Source: Ustulina deusta
Taxonomy: Eukaryota; Ascomycota; Sordariomycetes; Xylariales; Xylariaceae
Assembly (NCBI GenBank): GCA_023159155.1
Contig: JAJNNX010000003.1
Location: forward strand, 2,108,001-2,172,000
Length of the DNA: 64,000 nt
Direction of reading: 5' to 3'
Shown piece after piece: positions 51,598-63,779 of the stretch. Numbering within the stretch: the first letter of the stretch is position 1; the number at the start of each line of letters is the position of its first letter. Under the pieces are notes generated by a model. It did not search any database and was not told the origin of the DNA. It worked only from the letters and a program-made list of their open reading frames with translations. Position numbers and translations under genes: made by a program.

Positions 51598-53149
51598 GAT
51601 TTATATTAGTGCTTTAATTAGTAAAGATATTAGATTTTTAGTCAGTAGGAATATTAAGTTTTTAATTTATAGAAATATTATATTTGTTAGTAGTTATAGT
51701 ATTTATATTGTTTTGTTAGACGTAATATTTTTTTTATTATAGCTATTAAATAGAAAGATAGTATTATTATTATACTAAAGCTAATTTTAAGCTAATAGTT
51801 AATAGTTTTGTAGATCTAATACTAAGCATAATAAAATAGATTTTTTTAAATTTTATAAAAAAAAAAGCTGTAAAAAAAGTAAAAAAAGCAAAGCTTGTTT
51901 ATATAAATAGACTAGTATATAATTTTAGATTTTGTTTTTTTTATTATAGCTATATTAGTTTAAAGTAGGTATGTTTAATAATAAGTAGCTATAGTAATAT
52001 ATATATATATATATTTTTTTAGCTATTTATATATTATTTTTGTTATAGTTTTTTTGTTATTATTATAATAGCTAAGCTTAGCAGTGCATGTTTTATTTAT
52101 AGTTATATATTTGTTGTTTTTAATATAATTTTTTAAAAAATAAAATAGTTATAATAAATATTATATATTTTTTATTAGTATATATAGTTAGCTTGTAATT
52201 TTTCAAAAATAAAAGCTTTTTTAAATAAGTGTAGTATATTTATTGCTTTATATATATTTTTTATATTTTGTTTTTTAGCTTAGTTATTTTAATAAGTTAT
52301 TTTTTTTATATAAACAATATTGCGTTTTTTATATTTTTTTGTTTAACTAATAGTATTATTAGCTTTATATTTATTAATTAAATTAGGCGCTAATAGTTTT
52401 AGTTTTTTTTAATTAAAGTTTTAGTATTATTTGCTATTTTATTTTTTTTATTTAACAGTATATTTAATTAAAGGTTTATTATTTAAGAATTAGATTTTTT
52501 TTAGAAAATTTCTTTAATTTTTTAATAATTTTTGGTCTTTTTAATAGTAACTAGGCTTAATAAAAACACTTTTTTGTTAAAAAAGTCTTTTTTTTGTTTA
52601 AGTTTATAAAGTTATATAACTAAAACTATAAAATAGATGTATTAATTATTAAAAAAATTAAGTTTATATATTAGTAGCCCTATTTTTTTAATAATTTTAA
52701 AAAGTCCTGTTTTTATTAATAACTATTTTTGTTTAGGTTTATTAAGTAAATAATAACTTTTATATAGTTTAAAATAAACTATATTGCTTTTATTAAAGGT
52801 TATTAAGGTATATTTATTATCATATTTTTTTTTGCAATTTTATTAGCTATATTAATTAGATATTTAGCTTTTTAAGCATATTTTGTTTTTAATATTTTTA
52901 TTATTTTATTGCTAGCTTTAGTGCTTTTTTTTAGTTTAAAATATCTATAATAGATTATAACTAAAACTTTAGCATTAATTAGTTTAATAACCTTTTAATT
53001 ATTACTAATAATATATTATTTAAGTAGTGTTGTAGTATTAGTAATAATTTAGTTTAAAAAGTATTTAGATTAGTAGCTATATAAAACTTAATTGCTATTT
53101 TAATAATTTAGTTTTTTTTTTAAAGTTTATTTGCTTAAAAATAATAAGC

Positions 53150-53260
53150 GACTAAAAAAAAAGGTTTAATATTTAATATATTATAGAATTTTTTCCAAAC
53201 TTTGCTAATAACCTTTAGGTTTTTATTACTAATAATAACTACTAGTAATTTTTAATTATA
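53150..53260 (-). pseudogene. Gypsy-3 integrase core remnant
   Basis: The minus-strand translation includes ISNKNLKVISKVWKKFYNIL followed by NIKP, which fits the 'SD-G' block of Gypsy integrases with the catalytic Asp as Asn. The rest of the core is obscured by stops. Confidence 0.6.
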
Positions 53261-54739
53261 TAAGTATAATATTTATAATAATATTTTTGTTTAGTTTTTT
53301 ATTATATAGTTTTTATATTTTAGTATTAAAAGTAATTTTGTGCTAGCTTTATATAATATAATTGCTAGTATATTAAAATAGTTATATTTTTTTATGTTTT
53401 AGAAAAGATTTTTAAATTTTATTAGCGGTATATTTATAATAAAAAATAACTAGTGTTTTAATTAGTATTAATTTAGTTTTTTTTATATATTATATAATAA
53501 GTTATAAACTAATATATAGTCTAATATTTATTATATATAAGTTTAAAAATATTTTTAATATAGTTTCTTAAAATATATACAGATTGTTTTCTATTATAGC
53601 TAATATAAAAAAAAAGAATATTATTAAATAAAAAAAAAGCTATTATGTTTTTTTAGTATTTAGTTAGTTTAGTAGTAGGGCTGTTTAGTTTATTATTTTT
53701 TTTTGTTTTCTTTAAACTAAAATGTTTTTTATTTAGCTATATTTAATATTGCTATTATACTTTTAGGTTATTTTTTTAAAAACTTATTATTAATTATTAG
53801 AGTTAATATAAAAAGATCTATTATAATTTTGCTTTTTTTAGCTTTTTTTAGTTTTTTTAGTTTTTATAGTAATCTAGAAAGTATATTTCGTATTATATTT
53901 AGTATTCCTAATATATAATAAATTTTAAGCTAAAATTAAAAAGAAATAATTAGTTGTATTAGCAAGTTTCAGGTTAGCTTTGTTTAAATCTATAATATAT
54001 AATAAAATATATATTACTATTTTTTTAGATAGTACATAGTTTATTAGTATATTTATTAATTATATATTTAATTAAATTATTTTTTGTAGTTTTTTATATG
54101 CTTAAATCATTACTATTACTTTTCTTTTTATTAATTTTTTTTTTTTTAATATTACTAATAAGTTTAAATAAAAATATAATTAGCTTAATTTTTATTAATA
54201 AAATATTTTGGCTTAGTATTAATATATTGTTTTATTTGTTTTTTAGTTAAAAAACTATTAATTTATAGGCTTTTTTATAAGTATTTATTTAAAAAAAAAA
54301 GCTTATCTAGCTTGTAGTAATAAGTAATATATTATATATATAAATATTTTTATAACGTTTTTTAGTTTTTTATTTTTTTTATTGGTTTAAAAATAACTTT
54401 AAAAATAAAGCTTTATTTTACTAGTTTAAACTTTTTAATAAATAAGTTTCTTTTCTTTTTTGTTTAGGCTAACAAATCGGTTTCTTTTTATTATCATACT
54501 TTAATTTTATAGTTAAACTAAGCTATTTTATAGCATAGCTAACCAACTATTTTAATATATATTTTTAAAGCTTTAAAAATATATAGTATTTCTAGTTTTT
54601 TTAATGTTTTAATTTTATTATCTATTTTAGTAACGTTTTTATTATTAATATTATATTTTAATAGTTATATTAATAAAAAAGCAATAAAAGATTTTAAAGC
54701 GCTAATATAAACTTTTGTTTTATTAAAAATATTTATTAT

Positions 54740-54860
54740 TATTTTTATATATTTTATATAAGTACTAAAATTATTACCAAAAATAATTATATTATTAATA
54801 TAAGTTTATATAAAAATATAGTATATAAAAAACAAGCAGTTTATAAATCTTTATATAAAG
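54740..54860 (-). pseudogene. Gypsy-3 reverse transcriptase remnant
   Basis: The minus strand reads TYINNIIIFGNNFSTYIKYIK. YINN corresponds to the YVDD catalytic box with both Asp changed to Asn, and IIIFG with Ile-Lys after it fits the following strand and helix of retroelement reverse transcriptases. Upstream parts are too mutated to align by eye. Confidence 0.65.
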
Positions 54861-57800
54861 ATTAATAAATCTTTAAATTTTATTAATATTATGTTTGATT
54901 TTTTAAAGCTTTAAAAACTAATAATAATTATTTTATTATAATATTTAAAATATACTAGTAATTAAAAAAAAAAAGCTTAATATATTAAGTAATATAAACT
55001 AAAGTTTATTAACTATATTTTTAATTATATTATTTTAATTAAATAATAAATATATGTTCAGTATTATAATTTTATTTAATAGTTATAGATCTATTATTAG
55101 TTAATTTTCTTTAGTATTATTAATTGTTTTCTAAAAAATAAACATAAAGTAGGCAACTAAAATAAGTTTGTTTATAAACATAAGTTTTTTTTAAATATAT
55201 ATTTTGTTATATTTAGTGTTAAAAAACTTGTAATTTTTAATACTTAATAAATATACTTTAATAGTTTTAAACTAATCTTATTATTTATTTATTAGGTCTA
55301 TTTATATTTTTTGATTATTTAGCATAAATATAATACTTTTATTACAAAAATATTATATTTATTAAGTAGTTTATAAATTCTTTTTGCTTATAGTATATTA
55401 TTTGCTATCATAGCTATTTTAGCTATTAATCTAATTATAAATATACTTATTAGTTTTATTATTTTATAAAATAATATGTTTATTTTTATAATTAATATAG
55501 TTAACTTATTTATTTGTTTTTTTATAAAGAATATATATATTTTTAAGCTTTTTTTTTGTTTAAGTATGCTACTATTTTGGTTTAGTTTTTTTAGCTTATA
55601 TTATTTTTTTAATAGTTTATAATATTTGCTTAATTAATAACCTAAATAATTTTATTTTTTTAATACTTAAAAATAGTTTTTATTTTTTTATTTTTTTTGT
55701 ATTATAATTAGCTAAATATATAAGTTATAAACTATAACTTTTTTAATAAATATTTATTTAGTATTATATTATAAGCTATTTTTTATTTTTTTTAATTAAT
55801 AAATACTAATAAATTAATAAACTTTATATTTATAAATATTATTATTATAGTAAATATAACTATTATATATATTACTAATATTTTTTAGATTAGTATTATT
55901 AAAAATAATTTAGTTTTTCTTTTATTTTATATTTTAAATCCTAGTATTAACCTTAAAATATATATATTTTTTTTATAAAGTTAATTTTAATTTTATATTT
56001 TAATATAAATTTTATTCCGATTAGTATTTTTAATTTTAAGTTATTAATTATATTTATTATTATTATAAAATATTTAAATATTATATTTTTTTTAATATAT
56101 TTTTTAATATATATATTAAAATTTTAGATTTTTTATAAAGCTTTTAATAAAACTTTTATTTATTAATATATTAAAACGTTTTATATTTAAGCAAACTTTA
56201 ACTTTATAGCTTTTAATATTATTTTAAACAAAAATTTAAAAATATATAATTTTTTTTTAAAAAAAATTTTAAATAATAGTTTTAAGTTTGCTTTAATAAC
56301 TTGTTCTAGTTAAATATTGATTTTTTATTTAATTAGTTTTAATATAGTTAATATTATTAGTATAAAGTTTACTTGTTTAATATTTTTTTTGTTTAGTTTA
56401 GTTTGTTTTATATAAATATTTTTAGTATAGTTTTTTGTTATTTTTATTAAATAAAATATAATATTTTAATTATATGTTTAATAACTATTTATTTTGTTAT
56501 ATTTAATAGTTATATACGTTTTATTAAATTTTAAATTTTTTTTTACTAAAACAAATATATTCTTTTATAGTTAGGTTTTTAGTTTTATTACTATTATTAA
56601 GATTTATATCCTAAATAACTTTTTTATTATAATAATTTTATAATTTATTTACGTTGAGCTTTTGTTTTTTAAAATACTAATAATATATTTATTGCTTTTA
56701 TTAGTTTTTTTTGTTTTAGTTATTAAATTTAATATTATATTAGCTATTTTATTAATATATTTTAAAGTAGCTATCGTTTTGTTTTTAATTATTTTAATTG
56801 TTTTATTTTTTATAACTTAGTAATAATAATCTAATTTGCTATAATTAACCCTATTTATAATAAAATATTTTAATATTTTAATATTTTTAATTAAAGTTTT
56901 ATTATTTTAAAATATTATTATTTTTATAGTTCGGCTAGTTTTGCTAAAACTAGTTAGTATTAATTATTTCTTTTCTTTTTTTTTAGGGATAATATTTAGT
57001 TTTAAATATAATTACTATTATTTTTTTAATTAACGCTAGCTATTTCTTTCTAGTTTTTTTAAATATTTATTAATAATTTATTTTATTATTAGTTTTAATA
57101 CAAGCTTTTATAGCTTAAGTAGTAATAAGTTTTATAATTATAATAATACTTATAAATTTTTAGTATTTTTTTAGGCTTTATTAGATTTAAAAGCTTTTAT
57201 AATATAAGTTCTAATAAGTTTTTTTAATATAATATTTTTTATATAATATTTATAAATAAAAAATTAAATATTTGTTATATTTAGTTAAATGTTTTATTTT
57301 TTGATTAGGGCTCTTATAAATATTAATAAAATTATTTTATGTTTTACTATATTTTTGTTAAATAATTATTAAAATTATTATTATAATATATTTTTTTATA
57401 AAAAAGTCTATTTTTTTATAAAAAAGTCTATTTTTTTATAGCTGCTATAGTAAACTTATTTTTTATATTGCTTTATTTTTTAAAATATTAAACCTAAAAA
57501 TAAATATTTATATAATTAGTATTTTTATTTTTATAAAAAATTATATAACTTTTGCTAGATTTATTTAGTATATTAAACTAAAAATATTTAATTTTTAATA
57601 GCTTTACTATTAAAAAACTTATATAAATTATTATAAATAGCTGTTTTGCTATAGTAAAACTTTACTTTTAAGTTATATTTGAGTATTATTAAATAGTAAT
57701 AATAAGTTAGATTATATTATAAATTAATATTAGTTATCTTTGCTAAGTTCTAACTTATAATAGTAGTTTTTCTATATTATTAAATAGATCTAGACCTTTT

Positions 57801-58732
57801 TATTAATATAGTTATTAGTTTTTTTAAGTAAGCTAGCTTTTTTTAATACTTAATTATTAATAAATATAGCTTTTTAAAATCTATAGTTCTTGTTTATAAA
57901 AATAGTTATTAAGTTTTTTATTAATTATAGCTTTATAAAAAGTTTTCTTAATTTTAATATAAATATTATTAAAAATATTGTTTAATTGCTATTTTTTAAA
58001 CCTTAGTTTTTTTATAAGATTTAGTTTTTTGTTTTTATTAAAAAAGCAATTAAAAATATTAAAGATTTTCTAATCCTAATCTAATTAAGTAATTTTAGTA
58101 AAAATATATTTATATATATTACTTTTATATTTAATATTTTAATAATTAAAGTTATTAAAAAAAATTATAGATTTGTTTAATTTAAATTAAATTAAATAAT
58201 ATTATATATATTAGTTTTATTTTAATATTTGATTTATTTTTTATTTTTATTTTTATAATTATATTATTATATTATAATTTATTTAAAATATTATTTTTTA
58301 TACTAGTTCTAGCGTTTAGTTATAAAATTAATATATTTTTTTTTTATAGCGTAGCAAGTAGTAATTATTGTTTTTAAAACAAAGCTAAAATATTTTATAT
58401 TTTTATTTTATTTTGTATTGCTATATACTTACTAAAGCTTAAACTAATAAAAATTTAAAAATTAAAACATAACTATTTAATTATTAAGCTTAGCTATAAT
58501 AATTATTTAAACTTAAGTTAATAACTAAAATATAGCAATTTATTAATTCTATTTATATTAAGCTAAATATAAAAATATTATAGCTAAGTCTAACTTTAAT
58601 ATTACTACTTAAACTTTTTTAGGATAGAATTTTATTAAAGTTTTATTAGTAATAAATAGTTTAATAAACCTAAATATATATGCTTTTTATAATATAAAGA
58701 TTAAAGGTTTAAGTTAATAAGTAAGCACTATT

Positions 58733-58898
58733 TATTATAGTAATTTAGTTACTTATTAAAAATAATAATTATTATATAAAGTATAAATAACTATTTTTTT
58801 TTCTTTTTAAGTATAAAATTATAAGAATGTTTATTTATTTATAAATATAGTGAATATATTTATAGGTATAGCTTATATATCTATAGTTATATTTATTA
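58733..58898 (-). repeat. Gypsy-3 5' LTR (right copy)
   Basis: 166-bp partner of 50006-50171; the TSD ATACT follows at 58899-58903. Confidence 0.82.
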
Positions 58899-58903
58899 AT
58901 ACT

Positions 58904-59150
58904 TAAATATTATAACTATAAAATAAATAAAATTATAGTTAAATTTATTATTTAATTATAAATCTAATAATATTATTTATATTGCTATATAATTTTTATT
59001 TAAAGAGTTATTTTAAAGTGGAGTAAAATACCTTTATATAAAGATTTTTTTATAAAGTATATTAAGCCACAGTGGCTAATCCGCTTATAGTATGCGTTAA
59101 CTTACTACTAATAATAAAAACTTAAAAGGTCCTACCTACTTCCTAGTACT
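58904..59150. other. Right margin of the AT-rich block
   Basis: AT-rich to about 59060, then rising GC. Contains at about 58945-58985 an inverted copy of 49491-49530, so this stretch and the one left of Gypsy-3 belonged to one older element. Confidence 0.55.
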
Positions 59151-59859
59151 AGTATATTGCAGCCTAATAAGTACTACTAAGTAGTAGTAATTCTAGTATT
59201 GTGCATTGTCTGGATGTGGCTGCGTATCATTCATGTCGGCATTTTCCTGCGTTGCGCCCGCGCGAGACGGTGGGGGTGTAACTTACAACCAGACGGCAAC
59301 AGTGCAGGTGGTCAGGTGCATATCGGAGGGTTGCATAACCTGAATCCCCCAAACAGCGGTGAAGACAGTGCATAATAGTAGTATCTGAAGACCGAATCTT
59401 TTCTTGTTTGTGATGGTGGGTACAACATCCGAAGGGTAGCAAGGCTGGGCCAGCTATTCGGTCCATTCGTAAAACGCTCTGCTTGGCAAGGTCACACCGC
59501 ATCGCCCCCAAATGCGGGGTAGGTGATATTTTTTCAAGGAATTCTGATGAACTACTTGTTAGATCATGTACTAGTACTAGTAGCAACCCCTTACTGCAGC
59601 GTGGGGGGTTATTACAGCCCTTTGTGGTGATTAGGGGGATGTTTGAGGCAGCCAATTGATACTCCTTGTCACCTGCTGTAATTCATCGCAGTCTCTCTTT
59701 GCTATATCATAGCACTGTTGTGAGTCCCTTGGCGTTCAGATCTGTCTCTAAGTTTGTCCACCACATGTTTATTTTACCCTCATCTCGCCGATCGCCAACA
59801 CCGCGTTGACTGCCCCAGCAAATCCCAAAGCATCCATAACCCTAATTCGCTTTCGAACC
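59151..59859. other. Upstream region of the SDR gene
   Basis: Normal composition resumes. A minus-strand frame of 142 codons (59655-59227) is open but Cys/His-rich with no family resemblance, and I treat it as chance. No promoter motif is obvious. Confidence 0.5.
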
Positions 59860-60866
59860 ATGTCTCAATATCATCTTGATGGGTTTGCGCTTGTCGTTGG
59901 GGTACATTGATGCTGTTCGTGCCGATATAAAGACGTATGCTGACACTTGTTCTTACAGGGTGCTGGGGGGATTGGGCGAGAAGTCGCCTACTCGTTTGCC
60001 GAGGCTGGTGTGAAGGGTGTCTTGCTCGCTGATATCAACGCCTCAAGCGTTGAGGAGGCTACGATGAAGACAAAATCTCTGGCCTCGAATCCCTCGTGTC
60101 GCTGTATTTCTACTACAGTCGACGTCACGGACATCAAATCCGTTGAGGAAATGGTCAGCCTCATGGTAAAACAGTTTGGTAGAATCGACTACTGTGTGAA
60201 CGCAGCCGGTGTGAGTTAGAACCCCCAGACTCTTCGGCTTTATTGACAAGTATTGACTCCAGTGTACAGGTCGACACAACCATTTACTGTCCAATCGACC
60301 AGACGGACCCTGATGATTACGATCGAGTCATGGCAATCAATACCAGGGGAATGTTTTTTGTCATTCGGGCAGTGGCGAAAGTAATGAAGTCTCAGGAGCC
60401 GACGATAATCAATCTCGGTCGACATGGCAATCGGGACGCAGGCCGCGGCTCCATTGTCAATGTCTCTTCGACTATGGCAGTTCTCGCGGTTGAGGGCAAG
60501 ATTTCATATGCGACTTCGAAGCACGCCATTACCGGCATCACTAAGGCTGCAGGCATGTCTAAAAACGAACTCGAGTTTTGATACTATTGTTACTAACTGA
60601 AAACAGTGATGGACTACAAATCTGCTGGTATCCGGACCAATCAAGTGTGTCCAATTTGGGTAAGGACGCCGATGTTCACCGAGGAGTGTCGTAAAGTGCC
60701 CCAAACACCTCAGATCGTAGAGAGCCTATCATCAGTCAAGAGACCAATCGAGCCAGATGAGGTTGCTGCCGCTTGTTTATACCTATGTACTCCAGGTGCT
60801 GTGGCCGTGAATGGCCTTACATTGACAATCGATACGGGACTGACGGCTGGGCCGATGATTGTATAG
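59860..60866 (+). CDS. Short-chain dehydrogenase/reductase
   Basis: Classical SDR, an NAD(P)(H)-dependent oxidoreductase, probably cytosolic; substrate unknown. I infer four exons: 59860-59901, 59959-60210, 60270-60552 and 60607-60866, giving 278 residues, typical length. The start is ATG 59860 (MSQYHLDGFALVVG), needed to complete the first beta strand. The cofactor loop is GGAGGIG at residues 14-20. LLADIN after strand 2 has the Asp that favours NAD(H). CVNAAG is the structural NNAG-type motif. The catalytic set is Ser165, Tyr178 and Lys182 (SYATSK). Oddities: the third intron (60553-60606) uses a GC donor (GCATGT) with a CTAAC branch site, because no in-frame GT donor exists, and the usual 'PG' motif after strand 6 reads CPIWVRTPM with Ile for Gly. 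It is the first intact gene right of the AT block, with the membrane protein gene 0.7 kb downstream on the same strand. Confidence 0.87.
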
Positions 60867-61596
60867 ATTCTTGAGATGAACGATTTAGAATTTCTTGATG
60901 ACTATGTACTACAGAATTTGATAATACAGTCACTTTTGACCGGAGAGAAAAGTAATAATGCATAAAGCACAAAATACCCACCTTCGAAAAGAAGTTTGCC
61001 TTGTCCGTTCATAACATGCTATCGGCATATTGTCGGCTAGCTATTGCCAAAAGAAGCCGATCATTCGGGGCACGCTGTGACACCCCCCGCCACACACGAA
61101 ACATAAGCGACTTTATAGCATGGCTACCTAAGTACCTAGTCTTTCTTAGAAACTCATCAATCACCTCGTAGGCTCTGAACGATTGCTAGGTGTGACGAAA
61201 TACGAGACCGAAATGCGCTGTCGGCTTCCAATGTACCTCTTTAATGACACCCTACATCCTAACTGCATAAGACTCGGACTGTCAATCATTGGAGACAGAA
61301 GAACGAGAAGAAGGATCCCACCCCCCTGAATCACACATCCCCTTCCCCCTCCCTAGCACTCCTCTCACGTCCATTTTCCGTAAGCTTTGGCACATCCACT
61401 TCTCACGTCCATTTTTCGTCAGCGTTAGCACATCCACTTCTCACTTGATATCTGGCACAACAGGCCGAGCCTCATAATATGAGTCCCGAGCACACCATGA
61501 CAGCTCCAAAGTAGGTAAAAAGAGGGGTGTTCTCCTAATCTGTCTCTCTGCCCGTCTCCGCGCATTCGATTCTCCGCCGTACTGCCAGATTTCCTC
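60867..61596. other. Intergenic region with short tandem repeat
   Basis: SDR 3' flank and promoter of the next gene. At about 61362-61445 a 38-bp unit (TCTCACGTCCATTTTCCG ... GCACATCCACT) occurs twice plus a partial third copy. C/T-rich stretches lie at 61320-61360 and 61535-61590, the latter just before the ATG. Confidence 0.6.
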
Positions 61597-63076
61597 ATGC
61601 CAGTTCCCCACCCAGTCTATTCTACGGAAATGTTATCAACAACTCATGCTCAGTCGCTCCCTCCTGCAAATGGGGATGACCGCGGCCCCGACTTCCGCGT
61701 CTTCATCATAGTGGTATTGATACTGTCCGTCACGGCGGTCAGTCTACGTCTTTGGTCCCGTAGTCTCGGGAAACATCAAACTAGCTTCTGGCATAAGTTT
61801 TGGTGGGACGACTGGGTAGCTTTGGCAGCCGTAGTAAGGATTCAGCTTAATGCCTTACCCGTGTCGCATTTGAGCAGTCGTTGACAATTATCAGCCAACC
61901 CTCTTAGCACAATTCTCCATCATTTTCTACATGCTTAGCCTAGGGCTCGGCCGTCATATAGACACCCTACCTGCTGAAAATATAGAAGCGTGCTTGTTTG
62001 CTCTCTTTATCGTTTACTTTATTTACGACTTCACTCTATTCTTGACCAAGGCCTCTGCTCTTTTCTTCTACAGCCGCGTTTTCGTTCGACATACGCATAC
62101 GACCCGGTTCAGGTACGCATTATGGATCGTTCACTTTCTCAACCTCAGTTGGCTGCTCGGAATCACCTTCGGCACCATATTTATGTGCAACCCAGTCGCA
62201 AAGGGATATCAGCCAGATCTTCCGGGGACCTGCGGTCCAATCGGCGCACTCTGGGTAGGAAGCGCTATTCCAAGCGTCATTATCGACCTCATCATCCTGC
62301 TTTTACCAGTACCTAAAATTTGGGGTCTTGAGATCAGCTTGGCGAAGAAAAGTGGTATCACCGTCGTTTTTGCATTGGGATACAGGTATGCAATTGTGAT
62401 CGTATCTCTTTGTGCATAATGAGTCTAATTCTCCTTTCTAGCGTGATCGTCGTCTCTCTCGGTCGCCTGATTACCGTCATCAAGTCCGCAGATGCTCTTT
62501 CAAGGGATCTAACTTGTGAGTATGACCACGTTTGATTTGCACAGTCAAGCTTGTAGCCTGTTATGTTTTTCTTCTTCCATTTTCTTTTCTAGGTTTCTAG
62601 GGTGCATTACTAACTACGCCAAAGATGAGGGCGTACCTGCTCTTTATTGGCTCTGTGCTGAATCCCCCATTACCCTGGTTAGCATTTGCCTGCCGGCTAC
62701 GCTTTCATTGGGTCGCCACCTCATGAACTCATATTTCATTCCTCTATCGAGCAGAGTCATATCTCTCGTCAGCTCAAAGAAGGGCAGTACAGGCTCCCTC
62801 GGCGAAGGACGGAGCAACCATAGGGGCCCCGGCGGCTCCAGGTTTGACGCCTTCCGTCGATTAAAAGAAGTGAGAGGCTGGAACTCATTCGCATACGCCG
62901 AAGGCGTGAGTATTAGGTCTGAAATTCCTCTGGTTCCTGCAACCTTACATGGCCAGGAGTATGAAGCCGAAACACACAGCGATGGTTCTTCTCATAATAA
63001 AGACTCAACGCAATTGGGGGGTGCAATACACGTGGGGAAGAGTTTCGATGTTAGTCACCACGACAAAGGAGCCTAG
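61597..63076 (+). CDS. PTH11-like seven-helix membrane protein (fungal rhodopsin-type domain)
   Basis: Integral plasma-membrane protein of the large fungal family that includes PTH11-like receptor candidates; ligand and signalling role unknown. Four exons: 61597-61833, 61895-62385, 62442-62515 and 62601-63076 (introns of 61, 56 and 85 bp, all GT-AG), giving 425 residues, a normal size. Seven hydrophobic helices lie at about residues 33-52, 71-98, 109-141, 152-178, 197-222, 232-256 and 283-303. Family marks: WWDDW at the start of helix 2, SLGLGRH after it, Cys177 (FMCNP) and Cys192 (TCGP) likely forming the extracellular disulfide, FALGYSVIVVSLGR in helix 6, and PALYWLCAE before helix 7. The tail (about 305-425) is polar, as in relatives. 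No damage is seen despite the nearby AT block. The intron 1 donor could be 61831 instead of 61834, changing one residue. Confidence 0.88.
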
Positions 63077-63779
63077 AAGGATACTGAGGGCCTTTGACGA
63101 TGTCAGATAAGTTGTCTAGATGCTCATATGCGAAGATGAATTACGCGCATCGGATCAGAAGGGCGATGGAGAAGTGTGTTTATGATACCAGTGTTTGATT
63201 TCTTTATGGGTGTTACGGATTGAAGTACATGAAGTAATTATGAAGTATTGATGAGACAACATTTGAATGAGTGTGATAATGAAGATTAGCTTTAAAGATA
63301 TATAAATAGTACGGCACGGGAAGACGAAGAATGACTAAAGAGTATGAAACTTGATCTTGGGTCTGATTCTTCTCAAAATTTGATTTGATTTACGTGTCGC
63401 ATTTCGAACCAGAACATCCTGATACTTCAGAAACATGTATGAGCATTATAACGGGACAAGAACACGGCAATGGCGGAAAGAGGTCTCTTCACCCAGGTGG
63501 TGTCCAGATTAAAAAGAGGAACAGTACGAGATGTGTGAATAAAAATATACAAAAATCTCAACACGACATGTGTTATAAATGATATCATTAAATTCTATTG
63601 ACGTTGTTTACGGCGATTAAATCCGATTCCGACTAAAGGAAAGGAAAGACTAATTATTCATATATGAAAAATCAACGCGCATGTAGAACAAAACCGAAAA
63701 GCCATCTCCCCGGTATTACAAGCCACCCCTGTAATAGGAGAAGAAAGGGGTGGAATAATTGCATCTAAGCTAGTATTAA
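63077..63779. other. Convergent intergenic region
   Basis: Lies between the 3' ends of two converging genes. No supported gene; short open frames (for example 63385-63582) have no family features. AT-rich towards 63540-63660. Confidence 0.55.

Larger units (their letters stand above)
50006..58898 (-). mobile_element. Gypsy-3 LTR retrotransposon (RIP-degraded)
   Basis: Direct repeats of 166 bp at 50006-50171 and 58733-58898. The TSD ATACT is identical at 50001-50005 and 58899-58903. The minus strand beside the left LTR reads AAAGGAAAAAGC, a plausible polypurine tract, so the 5' LTR is on the right. Reverse transcriptase (54791-54802) precedes integrase (about 53160-53250) in the minus direction, the order of Ty3/Gypsy elements. 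At 8.9 kb it is long. ATT-type triplet runs at 51180-51215 and 51555-51600 lie in its 3' part. Confidence 0.8.
5100..59150. other. 54-kb RIP-mutated AT-rich block (nested retrotransposons)
   Basis: Composition drops sharply near 5100-5220 and recovers near 59100-59200. Inside, long stretches consist almost entirely of A and T with scattered AGCT-like residues. Pairs of repeats inside differ almost exclusively by C/T and G/A exchanges, and conceptual translations keep retroelement motif order while Asp/Gly/Arg/Gln codons have become Asn/Lys/stop. That is the signature of RIP in ascomycetes. Open frames here (for example 9994-10176, 16073-16270, 51554-51742) are low-complexity accidents. 5220-5490 is AT-rich sequence with no identified element. 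Confidence 0.9.

Noticed and set aside
50006..58898. Copia assignment for the 8.9-kb minus-strand element
   Set aside because: First suggested by YINNIIIFG, but the integrase-like segment lies downstream of the reverse transcriptase, which is Gypsy order.
5100..59150. Inserted mitochondrial DNA as the source of the AT-rich block
   Set aside because: No mitochondrial gene, rRNA or tRNA was recognised; LTR pairs, TSDs and mutated pol motifs explain the sequence.
59227..59655. 142-codon minus-strand frame before the SDR gene
   Set aside because: Cys/His-rich composition with no domain or helix pattern, no sign of introns or partner, and it lies in the SDR upstream region; most likely chance.
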